Shown: positions 49,087 to 58,503, numbered from the stretch's first letter. The stretch: 64,000 bases of DNA from Clostridium grantii DSM 8605 (GCF_900129965.1 NZ_FQXM01000002.1:248001-312000); one strand, 5' to 3'. Translations and numbers: made by a program. The notes: a model not told the origin generated them from the letters alone.

Positions 49087-50403
49087 ATGGCAAAGCCAAT
49101 AGTTGCAATTGTAGGGAGACCTAACGTAGGGAAATCAACCCTATTTAATAAATTAGCAGGAAAGAGAATCGCTATTGTAGACGACCAACCAGGAGTTACA
49201 AGAGATAGAATTTATGCTGAAGCAGAATGGTTAAATGATAAATTTACTATTATCGATACAGGTGGGATTGAGCCTCATAATCAAGATATTATTCTTACAC
49301 AAATGAGAAGGCAAGCTGAACTTGCTATTGAAATGGCTGACGTTATTATTTTTATTGTAGATGGAAAACAAGGATTGACAGATACAGATAGAGAAGTAGC
49401 TCAAATGCTTAGAAAATCTAAAAAGCCAGTAGTGCTTGCGGTTAACAAAATTGATACAAGAGAATTAGAATCAAGCGCTTACGAATTTTATAATCTAGGG
49501 ATAGGAACACCTTTTGCTATTTCTTCTACTCAAGCATTGGGATTAGGAGATATGCTTGATGAGGTTACAGCTTATTTCAAGGGATTATTTACGGAAGATG
49601 AAGAGGATGACAGTATTAAGATTGCTATAATCGGAAGACCAAATGTAGGTAAATCTTCTTTGATTAATAAAATATTAGGAGAAGAAAAACATATAGTTAG
49701 TGACATACCTGGTACTACAAGAGATGCTGTGGATAGTTATGTAGAAAATGACTTGGGAAAATTTACGCTTATTGATACTGCAGGATTAAGAAGAAAAAGT
49801 AAAATAAAAGAACAAGTAGAGAGATACAGTGCAGTAAGAACTCTTGCAGCTATAGAAAGAGCAGATGTTTGTATATTGATGTTAGATGCAGAAAAAGGTG
49901 TGGCAGAACAAGATGAAAGAATTATTGGGTATGCACATGAATTAAATAAATCCATATTAGTTCTTGTAAACAAATGGGATCTTATTGAAAAAGATGATAA
50001 AACAATGGCTAAATTTAAAAAAGAAATTTCATTAAGTTTAGCATTTTTAAATTATGCACCAATGGTGTTTATTTCTGCACTTACAGGGCAAAGAGTCCAT
50101 AAGGTTTTATCTGTAGCAAAAGATTGCTATGCAAATTACTCAAAACGAATCAAAACAGGAGTTATTAATGATGTAATAAGTCAAGCTTTAATGATGCAAG
50201 AACCACCAATGATGGGGGTAAGAAGATTAAAAGTACATTTTGCTACTCAAGTAGCAATTAAACCGCCAACTTTTGTGTTTTTTGTTAACGATCCAGAGTT
50301 ATTACATTTCTCCTATGGCAGATATTTGCAAAATAGATTAAGAGAAAGCTTTGATTTCAGTGGAACTGGTATAAAGCTTATCTTCAGAGAAAGGAAAGAA
50401 TAG
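49087..50403 (+). CDS. der: Ribosome biogenesis GTPase Der (EngA)
   Basis: 438-aa protein with two tandem GTPase domains used in 50S assembly. The first has GRPNVGKSTLF (about 9-19), DTGG and NKID. The second has GRPNVGKSSLI (about 183), DTAG and NKWD. A KH-like domain ends the protein. The gene lies between DUF512 and gpsA with gaps of 1-2 bases, so all three are one operon, as der-gpsA is in Bacillus. Confidence 0.96.
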   Translation: MAKPIVAIVGRPNVGKSTLFNKLAGKRIAIVDDQPGVTRDRIYAEAEWLNDKFTIIDTGGIEPHNQDIILTQMRRQAELAIEMADVIIFIVDGKQGLTDTDREVAQMLRKSKKPVVLAVNKIDTRELESSAYEFYNLGIGTPFAISSTQALGLGDMLDEVTAYFKGLFTEDEEDDSIKIAIIGRPNVGKSSLINKILGEEKHIVSDIPGTTRDAVDSYVENDLGKFTLIDTAGLRRKSKIKEQVERYSAVRTLAAIERADVCILMLDAEKGVAEQDERIIGYAHELNKSILVLVNKWDLIEKDDKTMAKFKKEISLSLAFLNYAPMVFISALTGQRVHKVLSVAKDCYANYSKRIKTGVINDVISQALMMQEPPMMGVRRLKVHFATQVAIKPPTFVFFVNDPELLHFSYGRYLQNRLRESFDFSGTGIKLIFRERKE

Positions 50404-50404
50404 C

Positions 50405-51403
50405 ATGAAAAAAATCGCATTTATTGGATCGGGTAGTTTTGGAACAGCTTTAGGAGTTACTTTATCTAAAAAAGGGTACCAAATAAATATGTGGGATAGA
50501 AGCAAAGAAACAATAGAAGATATTAATGTAAAAAAAGAGAATATAAAATATCTTCCTAATATTGTTATACCCTCTAATGTGTTTGCCACTTGCGATTTAA
50601 AAGAGAGTATGGACGGATGCTCTATTATTGTTCTAGCGGTACCATCTCATGCTGTGAGAGAGGTATGTAAAAAGATAAAAGAATATGTTCATATGGATGC
50701 TATAATAGTTAATATTGCCAAAGGAATTGAAGTTGAAACATATAAAAGACTTTCAGAAATTATAGAAGAAGAAATTCCTAATAATCCAGTGGTAGTTTTG
50801 TCAGGACCAAGTCATGCAGAAGAGGTGGCGCAAGATTTACCAACTACCTTGGTAGCAGCGTCTAAAGACAGGCAAAGTGCAATAGAGGTTCAGGAAGTTT
50901 TTACAACCAGCAAACTAAGAGTTTATACTAATGATGATATTATCGGTGTAGAAATAGGTGCTGCTGTAAAAAATATTATAGCTCTTGCTGCAGGAGTGTC
51001 TGATGGTATTGGTTTTGGAGATAATACAAAGGCTGCTTTAATGACTAGAGGAATGAATGAGATAAAAAGAATAGGTGTTGAGCTAGGAGCTAGAAAAGAA
51101 ACTTTTTCTGGACTTACAGGGGTAGGAGATTTAATAGTTACTTGTACTAGTGGGCATAGCAGAAATAGAAGAGCGGGAATTTTAATAGGTAAAGGTTATT
51201 CATATGAAGATGCCGCTAAAGAAATTGGAATGGTGGTAGAAGGAGTAAAAGCATGCAAGGCTTTCTATTTTCTTAAAAAAGACCTACATGTATCAATGCC
51301 TATAACAGATGCGCTTTATGATGTTTTATTTAATGGTAAAGACCCAAAGTATGCAGTATATGAATTAATGACAAGAGAAAAAAAAGATGAAATATATTAT
51401 TAA
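50405..51403 (+). CDS. gpsA: Glycerol-3-phosphate dehydrogenase [NAD(P)+]
   Basis: Makes sn-glycerol 3-phosphate from dihydroxyacetone phosphate for phospholipid synthesis. 332 aa. The nucleotide-binding loop is GSGSFGTALG (8-17), with AVPSHAVREV near residue 79, SGPSHAEEVA (about 138), the catalytic lysine in GAAVKNIIALAAG, and the substrate-binding GLTGVGDLIVTCTSGHSRN. Start spacing from der is 1 base. A terminator follows. With DhaK it shares the dihydroxyacetone phosphate pool. Confidence 0.95.
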   Translation: MKKIAFIGSGSFGTALGVTLSKKGYQINMWDRSKETIEDINVKKENIKYLPNIVIPSNVFATCDLKESMDGCSIIVLAVPSHAVREVCKKIKEYVHMDAIIVNIAKGIEVETYKRLSEIIEEEIPNNPVVVLSGPSHAEEVAQDLPTTLVAASKDRQSAIEVQEVFTTSKLRVYTNDDIIGVEIGAAVKNIIALAAGVSDGIGFGDNTKAALMTRGMNEIKRIGVELGARKETFSGLTGVGDLIVTCTSGHSRNRRAGILIGKGYSYEDAAKEIGMVVEGVKACKAFYFLKKDLHVSMPITDALYDVLFNGKDPKYAVYELMTREKKDEIYY

Positions 51404-51434
51404 AAGCTATTCGCATTACGAATAGCTTTTTTTT
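51402..51434 (+). terminator. Terminator after gpsA
   Basis: 12-bp perfect stem (51402-51413 with 51419-51430) with a CATTA loop and eight T. Confidence 0.92.
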
Positions 51435-51517
51435 AAAATATTAAATTATTTTGTAATATTTCTTGTATTTAACAGTATATATATAATGTTAATAATAAGT
51501 ACTGGGAGGGTGCACTA

Positions 51518-52996
51518 TTGGAAAACTTTGATATATATGAAGATATTGCGGAAAGAACTCAAGGGGATATATATGTAGGTGTAGTTGGACCTGTTAGAAC
51601 AGGTAAATCTACTTTTATCAAGAGGTTTATGGAATTGATGGTTATTCCAAACATTGAGAATGCTTATAAAGCACAACGTGCTAGGGATGAATTGCCACAA
51701 AGTGCTTCAGGAAAGTCCATTCATACAACTGAGCCTAAATTTATTCCTAATGAAGCAATTGAGGTTGATGTAAGTGATAAAACAAAATTTAAAGTTAGAA
51801 TGGTGGATTGTGTTGGTTATATTGTGAAAGGGGCTTTAGGGTATAAAGAAGGGGAACAACCTAAAATGGTTACTACTCCTTGGTATGATTACGAGATTCC
51901 ATTTGAAGAAGCAGCTGAAATAGGAACAAAAAAAGTTATTAATGAACATTCCACAATAGGTTTATTAGTGACTACTGATGGTTCTATAACAGATATTTCA
52001 AGAGAAGAATACTTAGAGGCTGAGGAAAGAGTTGTAAAAGAATTGAAAGCAATAGATAAACCTTTTGTGATGGTTTTAAATTCTTCTAATCCAGAAAATG
52101 AAACAACTATAGAATTAAAAAGAAAGCTTGAAGAAAAATATGATGTTCCAGTTCAAATCATGAATGTAGCTAACATGAAACAAGAGGATATAACTAATGT
52201 ATTTCAACGCATATTAAAAGAATTTCCAATAAAGGAAATTAATATTGAAATGCCTGAGTGGATTGAAAAGTTAGAAGTGAGTCATTGGCTTAAAATGAAT
52301 TTTATGAGTTTGATTAAAGATATGTGTAAAAAAGTATACAAGGTAAGGGATGTAGGAAATTTTACCGATGAATTCAGCACAATAGATTTCTTGGAAAACT
52401 CATCATTAGATTCTATTAATATGGGAGAAGGAACTGCTTGTGTAAAAATGAATCCTAGAAAGGATTTGTTTTATAAAATATTAAGTGAAGTTTGTTCTGT
52501 AAACATAAAAGGAGAAAGTGAATTATTAGATATTATTCAAAATTTGAATAAAGCCAAAATTGAGTACGATAAGGTTTCTGATGCTTTAATAGATGTAAAA
52601 GAAAGAGGCTATGGGCTTGTTGCTCCACAGTTAAAAGAGATGAAACTTGAAGAACCTGAAATTGTAAGACAGGGGTCTAGATATGGGGTTAAATTAAAGG
52701 CTAGTGCTCCTTCATTACATTTTATTAGAGCAAACATAGAAACAGAGATTTCCCCTATTATGGGAACTGAGAGAGAAAGTGAAGAATTAGTAAAATCACT
52801 TTTGGATCAATTTGAAAGTGATCCGTCTAAAATATGGGAAAGTAATATGTTTGGTAAGTCATTAGAAGTATTAGTTAAAGAAGGCCTCCAAAACAAATTG
52901 TATAAAATGCCTGATGATGTTCAAATTAAGATCCAAAAAACTTTGGAAAAGATCATCAATGAAGGCAATGGGGGTTTAATTTGTATCATCTTATAA
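51518..52996 (+). CDS. spoIVA: Stage IV sporulation protein A (spore coat ATPase)
   Basis: 492-aa ATPase that polymerises on the forespore surface as the base layer of the coat. The Walker A motif GPVRTGKST is near residue 24. The conserved switch region is MVDCVGYIVKGALGY (about 95-109), and NSSNPENE and the C-terminal GGLICIIL needed for localisation are present. TTG start after GGGAGGGTG. In Bacillus spoIVA also follows der-gpsA at a short distance. Mother-cell (sigma-E) expression is expected, but I could not find a convincing sigma-E promoter in the 80-base gap. Confidence 0.96.
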   Translation: MENFDIYEDIAERTQGDIYVGVVGPVRTGKSTFIKRFMELMVIPNIENAYKAQRARDELPQSASGKSIHTTEPKFIPNEAIEVDVSDKTKFKVRMVDCVGYIVKGALGYKEGEQPKMVTTPWYDYEIPFEEAAEIGTKKVINEHSTIGLLVTTDGSITDISREEYLEAEERVVKELKAIDKPFVMVLNSSNPENETTIELKRKLEEKYDVPVQIMNVANMKQEDITNVFQRILKEFPIKEINIEMPEWIEKLEVSHWLKMNFMSLIKDMCKKVYKVRDVGNFTDEFSTIDFLENSSLDSINMGEGTACVKMNPRKDLFYKILSEVCSVNIKGESELLDIIQNLNKAKIEYDKVSDALIDVKERGYGLVAPQLKEMKLEEPEIVRQGSRYGVKLKASAPSLHFIRANIETEISPIMGTERESEELVKSLLDQFESDPSKIWESNMFGKSLEVLVKEGLQNKLYKMPDDVQIKIQKTLEKIINEGNGGLICIIL

Positions 52997-53012
52997 ATAA
53001 TAAAAATATTTT

Positions 53013-53047
53013 AATCCGTCATTCTTAAAAAGAATGACGGATTTTTG
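53013..53047 (+). terminator. Terminator after spoIVA
   Basis: 14-bp perfect stem (53013-53026 with 53030-53043), A-rich loop, TTTTT overlapping the tail. Confidence 0.9.
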
Positions 53048-53092
53048 TAACATTGATTAAAAAAGTTAATATAATATTAGAGGGGTGGTATA

Positions 53093-53308
53093 ATGAGCAG
53101 ATTTAAAAACTATGGATTATGGATTTCTGTTGCTGCTTTTATTCCCTTAGCTCTTGAGGCTTTTGGATTAAAGATTGTACCTCAAAATTATGACGAAATA
53201 GTGAATTCTTTATTAGGCATACTAGTTATAGCTGGTATTGTCAATAATCCTGACAAGGGAACAGGATATTTAGATGAAACTACGTCAAAGGATAAAGAAA
53301 AACAGTAA
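53093..53308 (+). CDS. phi-LC3-type holin-like small membrane protein
   Basis: 71-aa protein with two short hydrophobic stretches (about 9-27 and 38-52) joined by GLKIVPQNYDEIVNS, and ending GIVNNPDKGTGYLDE. This order, and especially IVNNPxxGxGxxD, is that of phi-LC3 family phage holins. There is no endolysin, phage gene or integrase nearby. It lies between spoIVA and an asparaginase and has its own terminator. It may be a domesticated holin, for example for mother-cell lysis or protein release, but this is a guess. GAGGGGTGG before the ATG is a strong ribosome site. Confidence 0.75.
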   Translation: MSRFKNYGLWISVAAFIPLALEAFGLKIVPQNYDEIVNSLLGILVIAGIVNNPDKGTGYLDETTSKDKEKQ

Positions 53309-53563
53309 TCTAAAGAAGTAAAATGATCTTTTTAAAGAAGGTGGAGACATAAATATCTCCACCTTTTATTTTTTTGATTAAATCAGAGTTTTTATGTTAA
53401 ATAGGTTAACTATATAACATATAGTGTTAAAAATTTCATAGAAACAAAGTAAACCATAGATTTATAAAATAGATTATTAGTAATTAATTGAAAAAATAAT
53501 TAGAATGATTTGATTATATATAAATATATATAAAAATTAATAAATATTCATAATTTGATTTTA
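53309..53563. other. Intergenic region before the asparaginase gene
   Basis: The gap to 53624 contains the holin-like gene's terminator (53338-53375) and, near its end, the promoter at 53564-53592. Between these there is about 190 bases of very AT-rich sequence in which I recognise nothing. Confidence 0.6.
53338..53375 (+). terminator. Terminator after the holin-like gene
   Basis: 10-bp perfect stem (53338-53347 with 53356-53365) and a TTATTTTTTT tail. Confidence 0.9.
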
Positions 53564-53592
53564 TTGACACTTATCCAAGTTGAAATTATAAT
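53564..53592 (+). promoter_or_regulatory. sigma-A promoter of the asparaginase gene
   Basis: Perfect TTGACA, 17-base spacer, perfect TATAAT. Confidence 0.9.
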
Positions 53593-53624
53593 CGAAATAA
53601 TAAAATGCTGTAAGGGGGATAATA

Positions 53625-54602
53625 ATGAAAAAAATAGCTGTGATTTTTAATGGTGGAACTATATCTATGAAAATAGATCCAAGGCTTCAGGCTGCAGTAC
53701 CTTCTTTAAGTGGGGAAGAAATAATGAGTATGGTAACGGGCATTGAAGAATATGCAAATATTGAGAGTTTTAATTTTTCTAATTTACCAGGTCCTCATGT
53801 AACTCCTAATAAGATGTTAGAGATGTCTAAATATGTACAAAATATAGTGGACAGGGAAGATATTGAAGGGGTTGTTATAACTCACGGAACAGATACGTTG
53901 GAAGAAACAGCATATTTTCTTCACTTGAATATTAAATCAAGCAAACCTATAATTGTAACTGGAGCTATGAGGAATGGTTCTGAACTGGGATATGATGGTC
54001 CAGCAAATTTATCAGCAGCTATCTGTACAGCGATTTCAGAGGATGCAAGCAATAAAGGGGTACTTGTTTGTATGAACGATGAATTAAACTCTGCTGAAGA
54101 AGTTACAAAGGTTCATTCAATGCATTTAAATACTTTTCAGAGCCCGGAATTTGGACCTATAGGGATAATTGATAACAATCAAGTTATTTTTTATAGAGAC
54201 ATTTTACAAAAACAAAATATTTTAACAAATAAAATAGAAGAGAATGTTGAGTTAGTAAAGTGCGCTGCAGGCATGAATTCTAAAATTTTCGATTTTCTAG
54301 TAGAGTCTGGTGCTAAGGGTATTGTGCTTGAGGGATTAGGAAGAGGCAATGTGCCACCACAGATGGTTGATGGGATAAAAAGAGCCATCGATAAGGGTGT
54401 TGTTGTGGTTTTAGTTACAAGGTGCTTTATGGGAAGAGTATTAGATTCTTATGGATATGAGGGTGGTGGAAAAGAATTAAGAAAATTAGGTGTGATATTT
54501 GGAAATAATCTTCCGGGACAAAAAGCTAGGATTAAGCTTATGTTAGCCTTAGGGCAAACCAATGATTATGATTTAATAAAGGAAATATTTGAAAAGAAAT
54601 AG
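53625..54602 (+). CDS. ansA: L-asparaginase
   Basis: 325-aa enzyme hydrolysing L-asparagine to aspartate and ammonia. The first catalytic threonine is Thr12 in NGGTIS, and the second active-site block is THGTDTLEETA (about 86-96), followed by VTGAMRNGSELGYDGPANL. No signal peptide, so it is probably the cytoplasmic type. AAGGGGG ribosome site. Transcribed alone from a perfect sigma-A promoter. No asparagine transporter is adjacent. The symbol follows general usage; the exact subgroup (AnsA or AnsB-like) is not settled. Confidence 0.85.
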   Translation: MKKIAVIFNGGTISMKIDPRLQAAVPSLSGEEIMSMVTGIEEYANIESFNFSNLPGPHVTPNKMLEMSKYVQNIVDREDIEGVVITHGTDTLEETAYFLHLNIKSSKPIIVTGAMRNGSELGYDGPANLSAAICTAISEDASNKGVLVCMNDELNSAEEVTKVHSMHLNTFQSPEFGPIGIIDNNQVIFYRDILQKQNILTNKIEENVELVKCAAGMNSKIFDFLVESGAKGIVLEGLGRGNVPPQMVDGIKRAIDKGVVVVLVTRCFMGRVLDSYGYEGGGKELRKLGVIFGNNLPGQKARIKLMLALGQTNDYDLIKEIFEKK

Positions 54603-54660
54603 GTTAATAAGGTTATCAATTCAAGAAACAAAAGATGGTCGACATTAATTGACAAAATAT

Positions 54661-54689
54661 TTGACATGATTTAAGAATTTTGATATTAT
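54661..54689 (+). promoter_or_regulatory. sigma-A promoter of the riboswitch-permease unit
   Basis: Perfect TTGACA, 17-base spacer, TATTAT. It starts transcription about 15 bases before the aptamer. Confidence 0.85.
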
Positions 54690-54711
54690 GGTGAAGTTGT
54701 AAATATCGCAC

Positions 54712-54780
54712 TACTCGTATAATTCTGATGATGAGGATCAGAAGTTTCTACCAGACGCCTTAAATGTCTGACTACGAGTA
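54712..54780 (+). ncRNA. Guanine-class purine riboswitch aptamer
   Basis: P1 is 54712-54719 with 54773-54780 (8 bp). P2 is 54723-54729 with 54737-54743 (7 bp) with a 7-base loop GATGAGG, and J2/3 is GTTTCTACC at 54744-54752. P3 is 54753-54757 with 54765-54769 with loop CCTTAAA. The base before the 3' P1 strand, equal to position 74, is C (54772), which specifies guanine/hypoxanthine rather than adenine. It precedes a purine permease. Confidence 0.96.
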
Positions 54781-54798
54781 AGTTATAGAAGCTTCCTT

Positions 54799-54846
54799 TA
54801 TCACTATGACTTGCTTGGTAGAAAGAGTTGTAGTGATATAATCATT
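54799..54846 (+). terminator. Riboswitch expression-platform terminator
   Basis: 12-bp stem with two G-U pairs (54799-54810 with 54827-54838), then a T-rich stretch. Ligand binding would favour this terminator and switch the permease off. Confidence 0.7.
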
Positions 54847-54861
54847 TTTAGGGGGAAGTAT

Positions 54862-56226
54862 ATGGAAAAGTATTTTAAACTTAAGGAAAATGGAACAGAT
54901 GTTAGAAAAGAAGTTCTAGCAGGTATCACAACATTTTTAGCTATGGCATATATAATAGCTGTAAACCCTAATATTCTAGAAGTAACTGGAATGCCAAAAG
55001 GTGCTGTTTTAACTGCAACATGTTTGACAGCAGGATTAGCGACAATATTAATGGGTTTATATGCAAATTTGCCTTTTGCTTTAGCATCAGGAATGGGGCT
55101 GAACGCATTTTTTGCTTATACAGTAGTTCTTGAAAAAGGAATACCTTGGGAGATAGCATTAGCAGCTGTATTTGTAGAAGGAATTATATTTATTATTTTA
55201 TCTCTAACAAAGGTTAGAGAAGCAGTGGTTAATGCAATACCAGCAACTATAAAAATTGCGGTTACGGCAGGTATTGGACTTTTTATTGCATTTATAGGAT
55301 TTGTAGGAGCAGGAATAGTAGTAAATAATGAAGCTACATTACTTAGTCTTGGTGATTTTATATCTCCAACTTCTATTGTAACATGCATAGGTATTTTAAT
55401 TATAGTAGTTTTATCTAAAAAAAATGTAAGAGGGGCTATACTTTGGGGTATTTTAGCTAGTACAGTTATTGCATGGACATATGCATTTGTTAATCCAGTT
55501 ATAGCTGCTGAAAAGTACCACATTTATTTACCGTCAGGAATATTCAAATATGAATCTTTAAAACCTATTGTGTTTAAAGCAATTTCTCTAGATAAATCAT
55601 TCTTTTTAGATAGTGCAAACTTGTTTACATTTATTACAGTTGTGTTTACTTTCTTGTTTGTAGATTTCTTTGATACTGTAGGAACTTTAGTGGGAGTTGC
55701 ATCTAAAGTAGGAATGGTTGATAAGGACGGCAAAGTTAAAAATGCAGGAAAAGCTTTATTAGTAGATTCAATAGGGACAACTTTTGGGGCGTTAATGGGA
55801 ACATCTACAGTAACTACATATGTAGAAAGTTCTGCAGGAGTTGCAGCAGGTGGTAGAACGGGACTAACATCTGTAGCTACAGGTATTTTGTTTTTACTTG
55901 CAATGTTTTTTTCACCAATATTTATGGCTATTCCAGCATGTGCTACAGCACCAGCACTAATTGTAGTAGGGTTTTATATGATGGAAAATGTTATTAATGT
56001 TGATTTTGCAGATATAACAGAAGGTATTCCAGCCTTTTTAACAATAGCATTAATGCCATTAACATACAGTATAGGTGATGGATTGACACTAGGAATACTA
56101 TCTTACGTAGTTATAAACGTTATAAATAATTTTTTTACAAAAGATAAGAGTGAAAGAAAAGAAATTTCAATTGTAATGTATATTTTAGCATTCTTATTTC
56201 TTGTAAAATTAATAATTGCATCTTAA
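54862..56226 (+). CDS. pbuG: NCS2-family guanine/hypoxanthine permease
   Basis: 454-aa membrane permease of the AzgA/PbuG branch of the nucleobase transporters, with 12-14 spans expected. It begins MEKYFKLKENGTDVRKEVLAGITTF and has ITTFLAMAYIIAVNP, GMGLNAFFAY (about 78), the signature FVDFFDTVGTLVGVASK (about 272) and GTSTVTTYVESSAGV (about 315). The ATG at 54862 follows AGGGGGAAG; an open frame upstream to 54811 lies within the riboswitch terminator and is not coding. Control by a guanine riboswitch supports guanine and hypoxanthine as substrates. Confidence 0.92.
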   Translation: MEKYFKLKENGTDVRKEVLAGITTFLAMAYIIAVNPNILEVTGMPKGAVLTATCLTAGLATILMGLYANLPFALASGMGLNAFFAYTVVLEKGIPWEIALAAVFVEGIIFIILSLTKVREAVVNAIPATIKIAVTAGIGLFIAFIGFVGAGIVVNNEATLLSLGDFISPTSIVTCIGILIIVVLSKKNVRGAILWGILASTVIAWTYAFVNPVIAAEKYHIYLPSGIFKYESLKPIVFKAISLDKSFFLDSANLFTFITVVFTFLFVDFFDTVGTLVGVASKVGMVDKDGKVKNAGKALLVDSIGTTFGALMGTSTVTTYVESSAGVAAGGRTGLTSVATGILFLLAMFFSPIFMAIPACATAPALIVVGFYMMENVINVDFADITEGIPAFLTIALMPLTYSIGDGLTLGILSYVVINVINNFFTKDKSERKEISIVMYILAFLFLVKLIIAS

Positions 56227-56229
56227 ATT

Positions 56230-56254
56230 AAAGTAGGGGCTTTCCCTGCTTTTT
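56230..56254 (+). terminator. Terminator after the permease
   Basis: 9-bp stem with one G-U pair (56230-56238 with 56244-56252), then T-rich. Confidence 0.75.
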
Positions 56255-56356
56255 ATAGTTATAGTATTGAAGAAAAGTAAATAATATAAATAATCTGTAA
56301 CTTAAGAAAAATCCTAAGAATAAAATAATTTATAAAGTATTCTTTGGAGGAAAATA

Positions 56357-57502
56357 ATGTTTAGTAGTCGAGTAGCTAATCTTGAAGAGTATTGTTTTGA
56401 AACTATAAATAAGATAAAGTGTGAAAAAATAGAAAAAGGTGAGGAAATTTTGGATTTAGGTATAGGAGATCCAGACTTGAATCCTCATAAATCTATTGAA
56501 GAAGAGTTGGTAAAATCTTTAAAACGAGAGAACTATAACAAATATCCACCTTATGAAGGAATAAAAGAATTGAAATTGGAAATTATTAATTATTATAATA
56601 AAATATACAATGTGAAACTAGATTTAGATGAAGTTGTTATTTTAATTGGGTCTAAAGAAGGTATTTCTCACGCTTTACCAGTGATATGTGATTCGGGGGA
56701 TGAAATTATAATAACAGAACCCAAATATCCACCTTATGAAACCAGCGCTAATTTATGGGGTATAAAGTGTAATAAAGTAAAACTATTTGAAAAAAATAAT
56801 TTCTTGTTGGATTTAAATGACATTAGTGATAAAGTAAGTTTGAATAGTAAATTAATGATACTTAATTATCCAAATAATCCAACGGGTGCTATTGCCAATG
56901 AATATTTTTTTAAGCAAGTTATAAAATTCTGCAAAAGTAAGAATATTTTGCTTTGCAATGATGGAGCCTATAATGAAATAATATGTTCAAAATCAAAACC
57001 AACTAGTATTTTAAGTTATGATGAAGAAAAATATTGTTTTGAATTTGGAACATTTTCAAAAACTTTTAATATGACTGGATTTAGAATTGGCTTTGCGGTA
57101 GGAAATAAAAAGTTAATTCAAGGATTACTAAAAGTTAAAAATAGTTTTGATTCAGGACAGTTTATTCCAATACAATATGCAGCTATTGCAGCTTTAAAAC
57201 TTCCAAGAGAATATATTGATAGCAATATGAATATTTACAATAGTAGGAAAAATGCGGTGAAAAAGATTTTTAAGGAAAAAAACATTTTATATTTTAATAG
57301 TAAAGGGACTTTTTATCTTTGGTGTCATACTCCTTTGGGATATAATGACAAAACTTTTGCACGTGAAATGCTTGAGAAGTATTCAGTAATAATAACACCG
57401 GGAAGTTCTTTTGGAAAAGATTATGATAATTATTTCAGAGTTAGTTTGACCAACGATAAAGAAACAATTAAAAGAGTATTAGGAAGTATGAGGGCGTATT
57501 AA
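56357..57502 (+). CDS. Class I/II aminotransferase (LL-diaminopimelate aminotransferase-like)
   Basis: 381-aa PLP-dependent aminotransferase, fold type I. Seen: LGIGDPDLNPH (34-44), YPPYEGIKELK, EPKYPPYE, NYPNNPTGA (about 174), NDGAYNEI and the PLP lysine in FGTFSKTFNMTGFRIGF (about 239). The GIGDPDLNPH start, with a YPPYEG block, is typical of the DapL/AlaT-like clostridial branch. The substrate cannot be fixed from sequence alone, and no lysine-pathway gene is adjacent. GGAGGAAA precedes the ATG. Single gene. Confidence 0.82.
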   Translation: MFSSRVANLEEYCFETINKIKCEKIEKGEEILDLGIGDPDLNPHKSIEEELVKSLKRENYNKYPPYEGIKELKLEIINYYNKIYNVKLDLDEVVILIGSKEGISHALPVICDSGDEIIITEPKYPPYETSANLWGIKCNKVKLFEKNNFLLDLNDISDKVSLNSKLMILNYPNNPTGAIANEYFFKQVIKFCKSKNILLCNDGAYNEIICSKSKPTSILSYDEEKYCFEFGTFSKTFNMTGFRIGFAVGNKKLIQGLLKVKNSFDSGQFIPIQYAAIAALKLPREYIDSNMNIYNSRKNAVKKIFKEKNILYFNSKGTFYLWCHTPLGYNDKTFAREMLEKYSVIITPGSSFGKDYDNYFRVSLTNDKETIKRVLGSMRAY

Positions 57503-57609
57503 TTAATTAAATACTAATAATTCAATAATTTGTTTTAATATGAGAAAAAATATGATATCATATAAAAGATAACTTTTTATCATATTGTCGCATTGGAAGG
57601 ATGAGTTAA

Positions 57610-58491
57610 ATGTCAAATAGTATGACTGGTTTCGGAAGGGCAATTTCTTTAGAAGAAAGTACTAGAGGATTCACTATAGAAATGAAAAGTGTAAATCACA
57701 GGTATCTTGATATAAATATAAAAATGCCTAGAAATTATTTGCAAATTGAGAACAAAATTAGAGGATTAGTTAAAGCTAAATTAAAAAGAGGAAAAATAGA
57801 TATTTTTATTTCTCAGAATTCTTATGGTAAAGATGACTACCAAGTTTCTTTTAATAAAGATTTGGCAGATAACTATATGAAATGTCTTACAGAAATTAAA
57901 AATAATTATGATGTTGTTGATAACATCTCTGTTGCACTCATCTCAAAATTTCCAGATGTAGTTGTTATAGAAAAAAAAGAAGAGGATATTAACCATGTTT
58001 GGGATGAATTAAGTCAATTAGTTAATGAAGCTATTGAAAATTTGTCTAATATGAGAATGATAGAAGGTGAAAAACTCAAATTAGATATAATTAATAAATG
58101 TGACTTAATAATGAATATTGTTAGCCAAATTGAGGAAAAATCTTTTCTTGTAGTAATGGATTATAAGAAAAAGCTTGAAGAAAGAATAAGCGAATTAATG
58201 GATAAAAGTGATATTGACGAATATAGAATTGCAAATGAAATTGCTATATTTGCTGATAAAGCTAGTATTGATGAAGAATTGGTTAGACTTAAAAGTCATA
58301 TTAGCCAAATAAAAGGCACTTTTACTGAACTTGAACCTGTAGGTAGAAAACTAGATTTCATAATTCAGGAAATGAATAGAGAAGCTAATACTATTGCTTC
58401 TAAGTCTAGTGATTTAGAAACTGTCAATTTAACCATAGAATTAAAGAGTTTAATAGAAAAGATAAGAGAACAAGTTCAAAATATTGAATAA
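57610..58491 (+). CDS. yicC: YicC/YloC family endoribonuclease
   Basis: 293-aa protein that begins SMTGFGRA and has MKSVNHRYLDINIKMPR, the fixed N-terminal family block. The C-terminal domain (DUF1732) ends with KLDFIIQEMNREANTIASKS. E. coli YicC is an RNase that acts on small RNAs. It stands first in the conserved order yicC-remA-gmk-rpoZ, with 12 bases to remA. Confidence 0.92.
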   Translation: MSNSMTGFGRAISLEESTRGFTIEMKSVNHRYLDINIKMPRNYLQIENKIRGLVKAKLKRGKIDIFISQNSYGKDDYQVSFNKDLADNYMKCLTEIKNNYDVVDNISVALISKFPDVVVIEKKEEDINHVWDELSQLVNEAIENLSNMRMIEGEKLKLDIINKCDLIMNIVSQIEEKSFLVVMDYKKKLEERISELMDKSDIDEYRIANEIAIFADKASIDEELVRLKSHISQIKGTFTELEPVGRKLDFIIQEMNREANTIASKSSDLETVNLTIELKSLIEKIREQVQNIE

Positions 58492-58503
58492 CAGGGGGAG
58501 AAC

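Noticed and set aside
51435..51517. sigma-E promoter for spoIVA (TAATATT near 51454)
   Set aside because: The -35 fits, but no CATACAHT-like -10 occurs at 13-15 bases, so I did not annotate it.
53093..53308. Prophage remnant suggested by the holin-like gene
   Set aside because: No integrase, lysin, tail or terminase genes, no attachment repeats and no change in base composition around it.
55116..55523. 135-codon open frame on the minus strand
   Set aside because: It lies wholly inside the permease gene, has no ribosome site and no recognisable motif; it reflects codon bias of the true gene.
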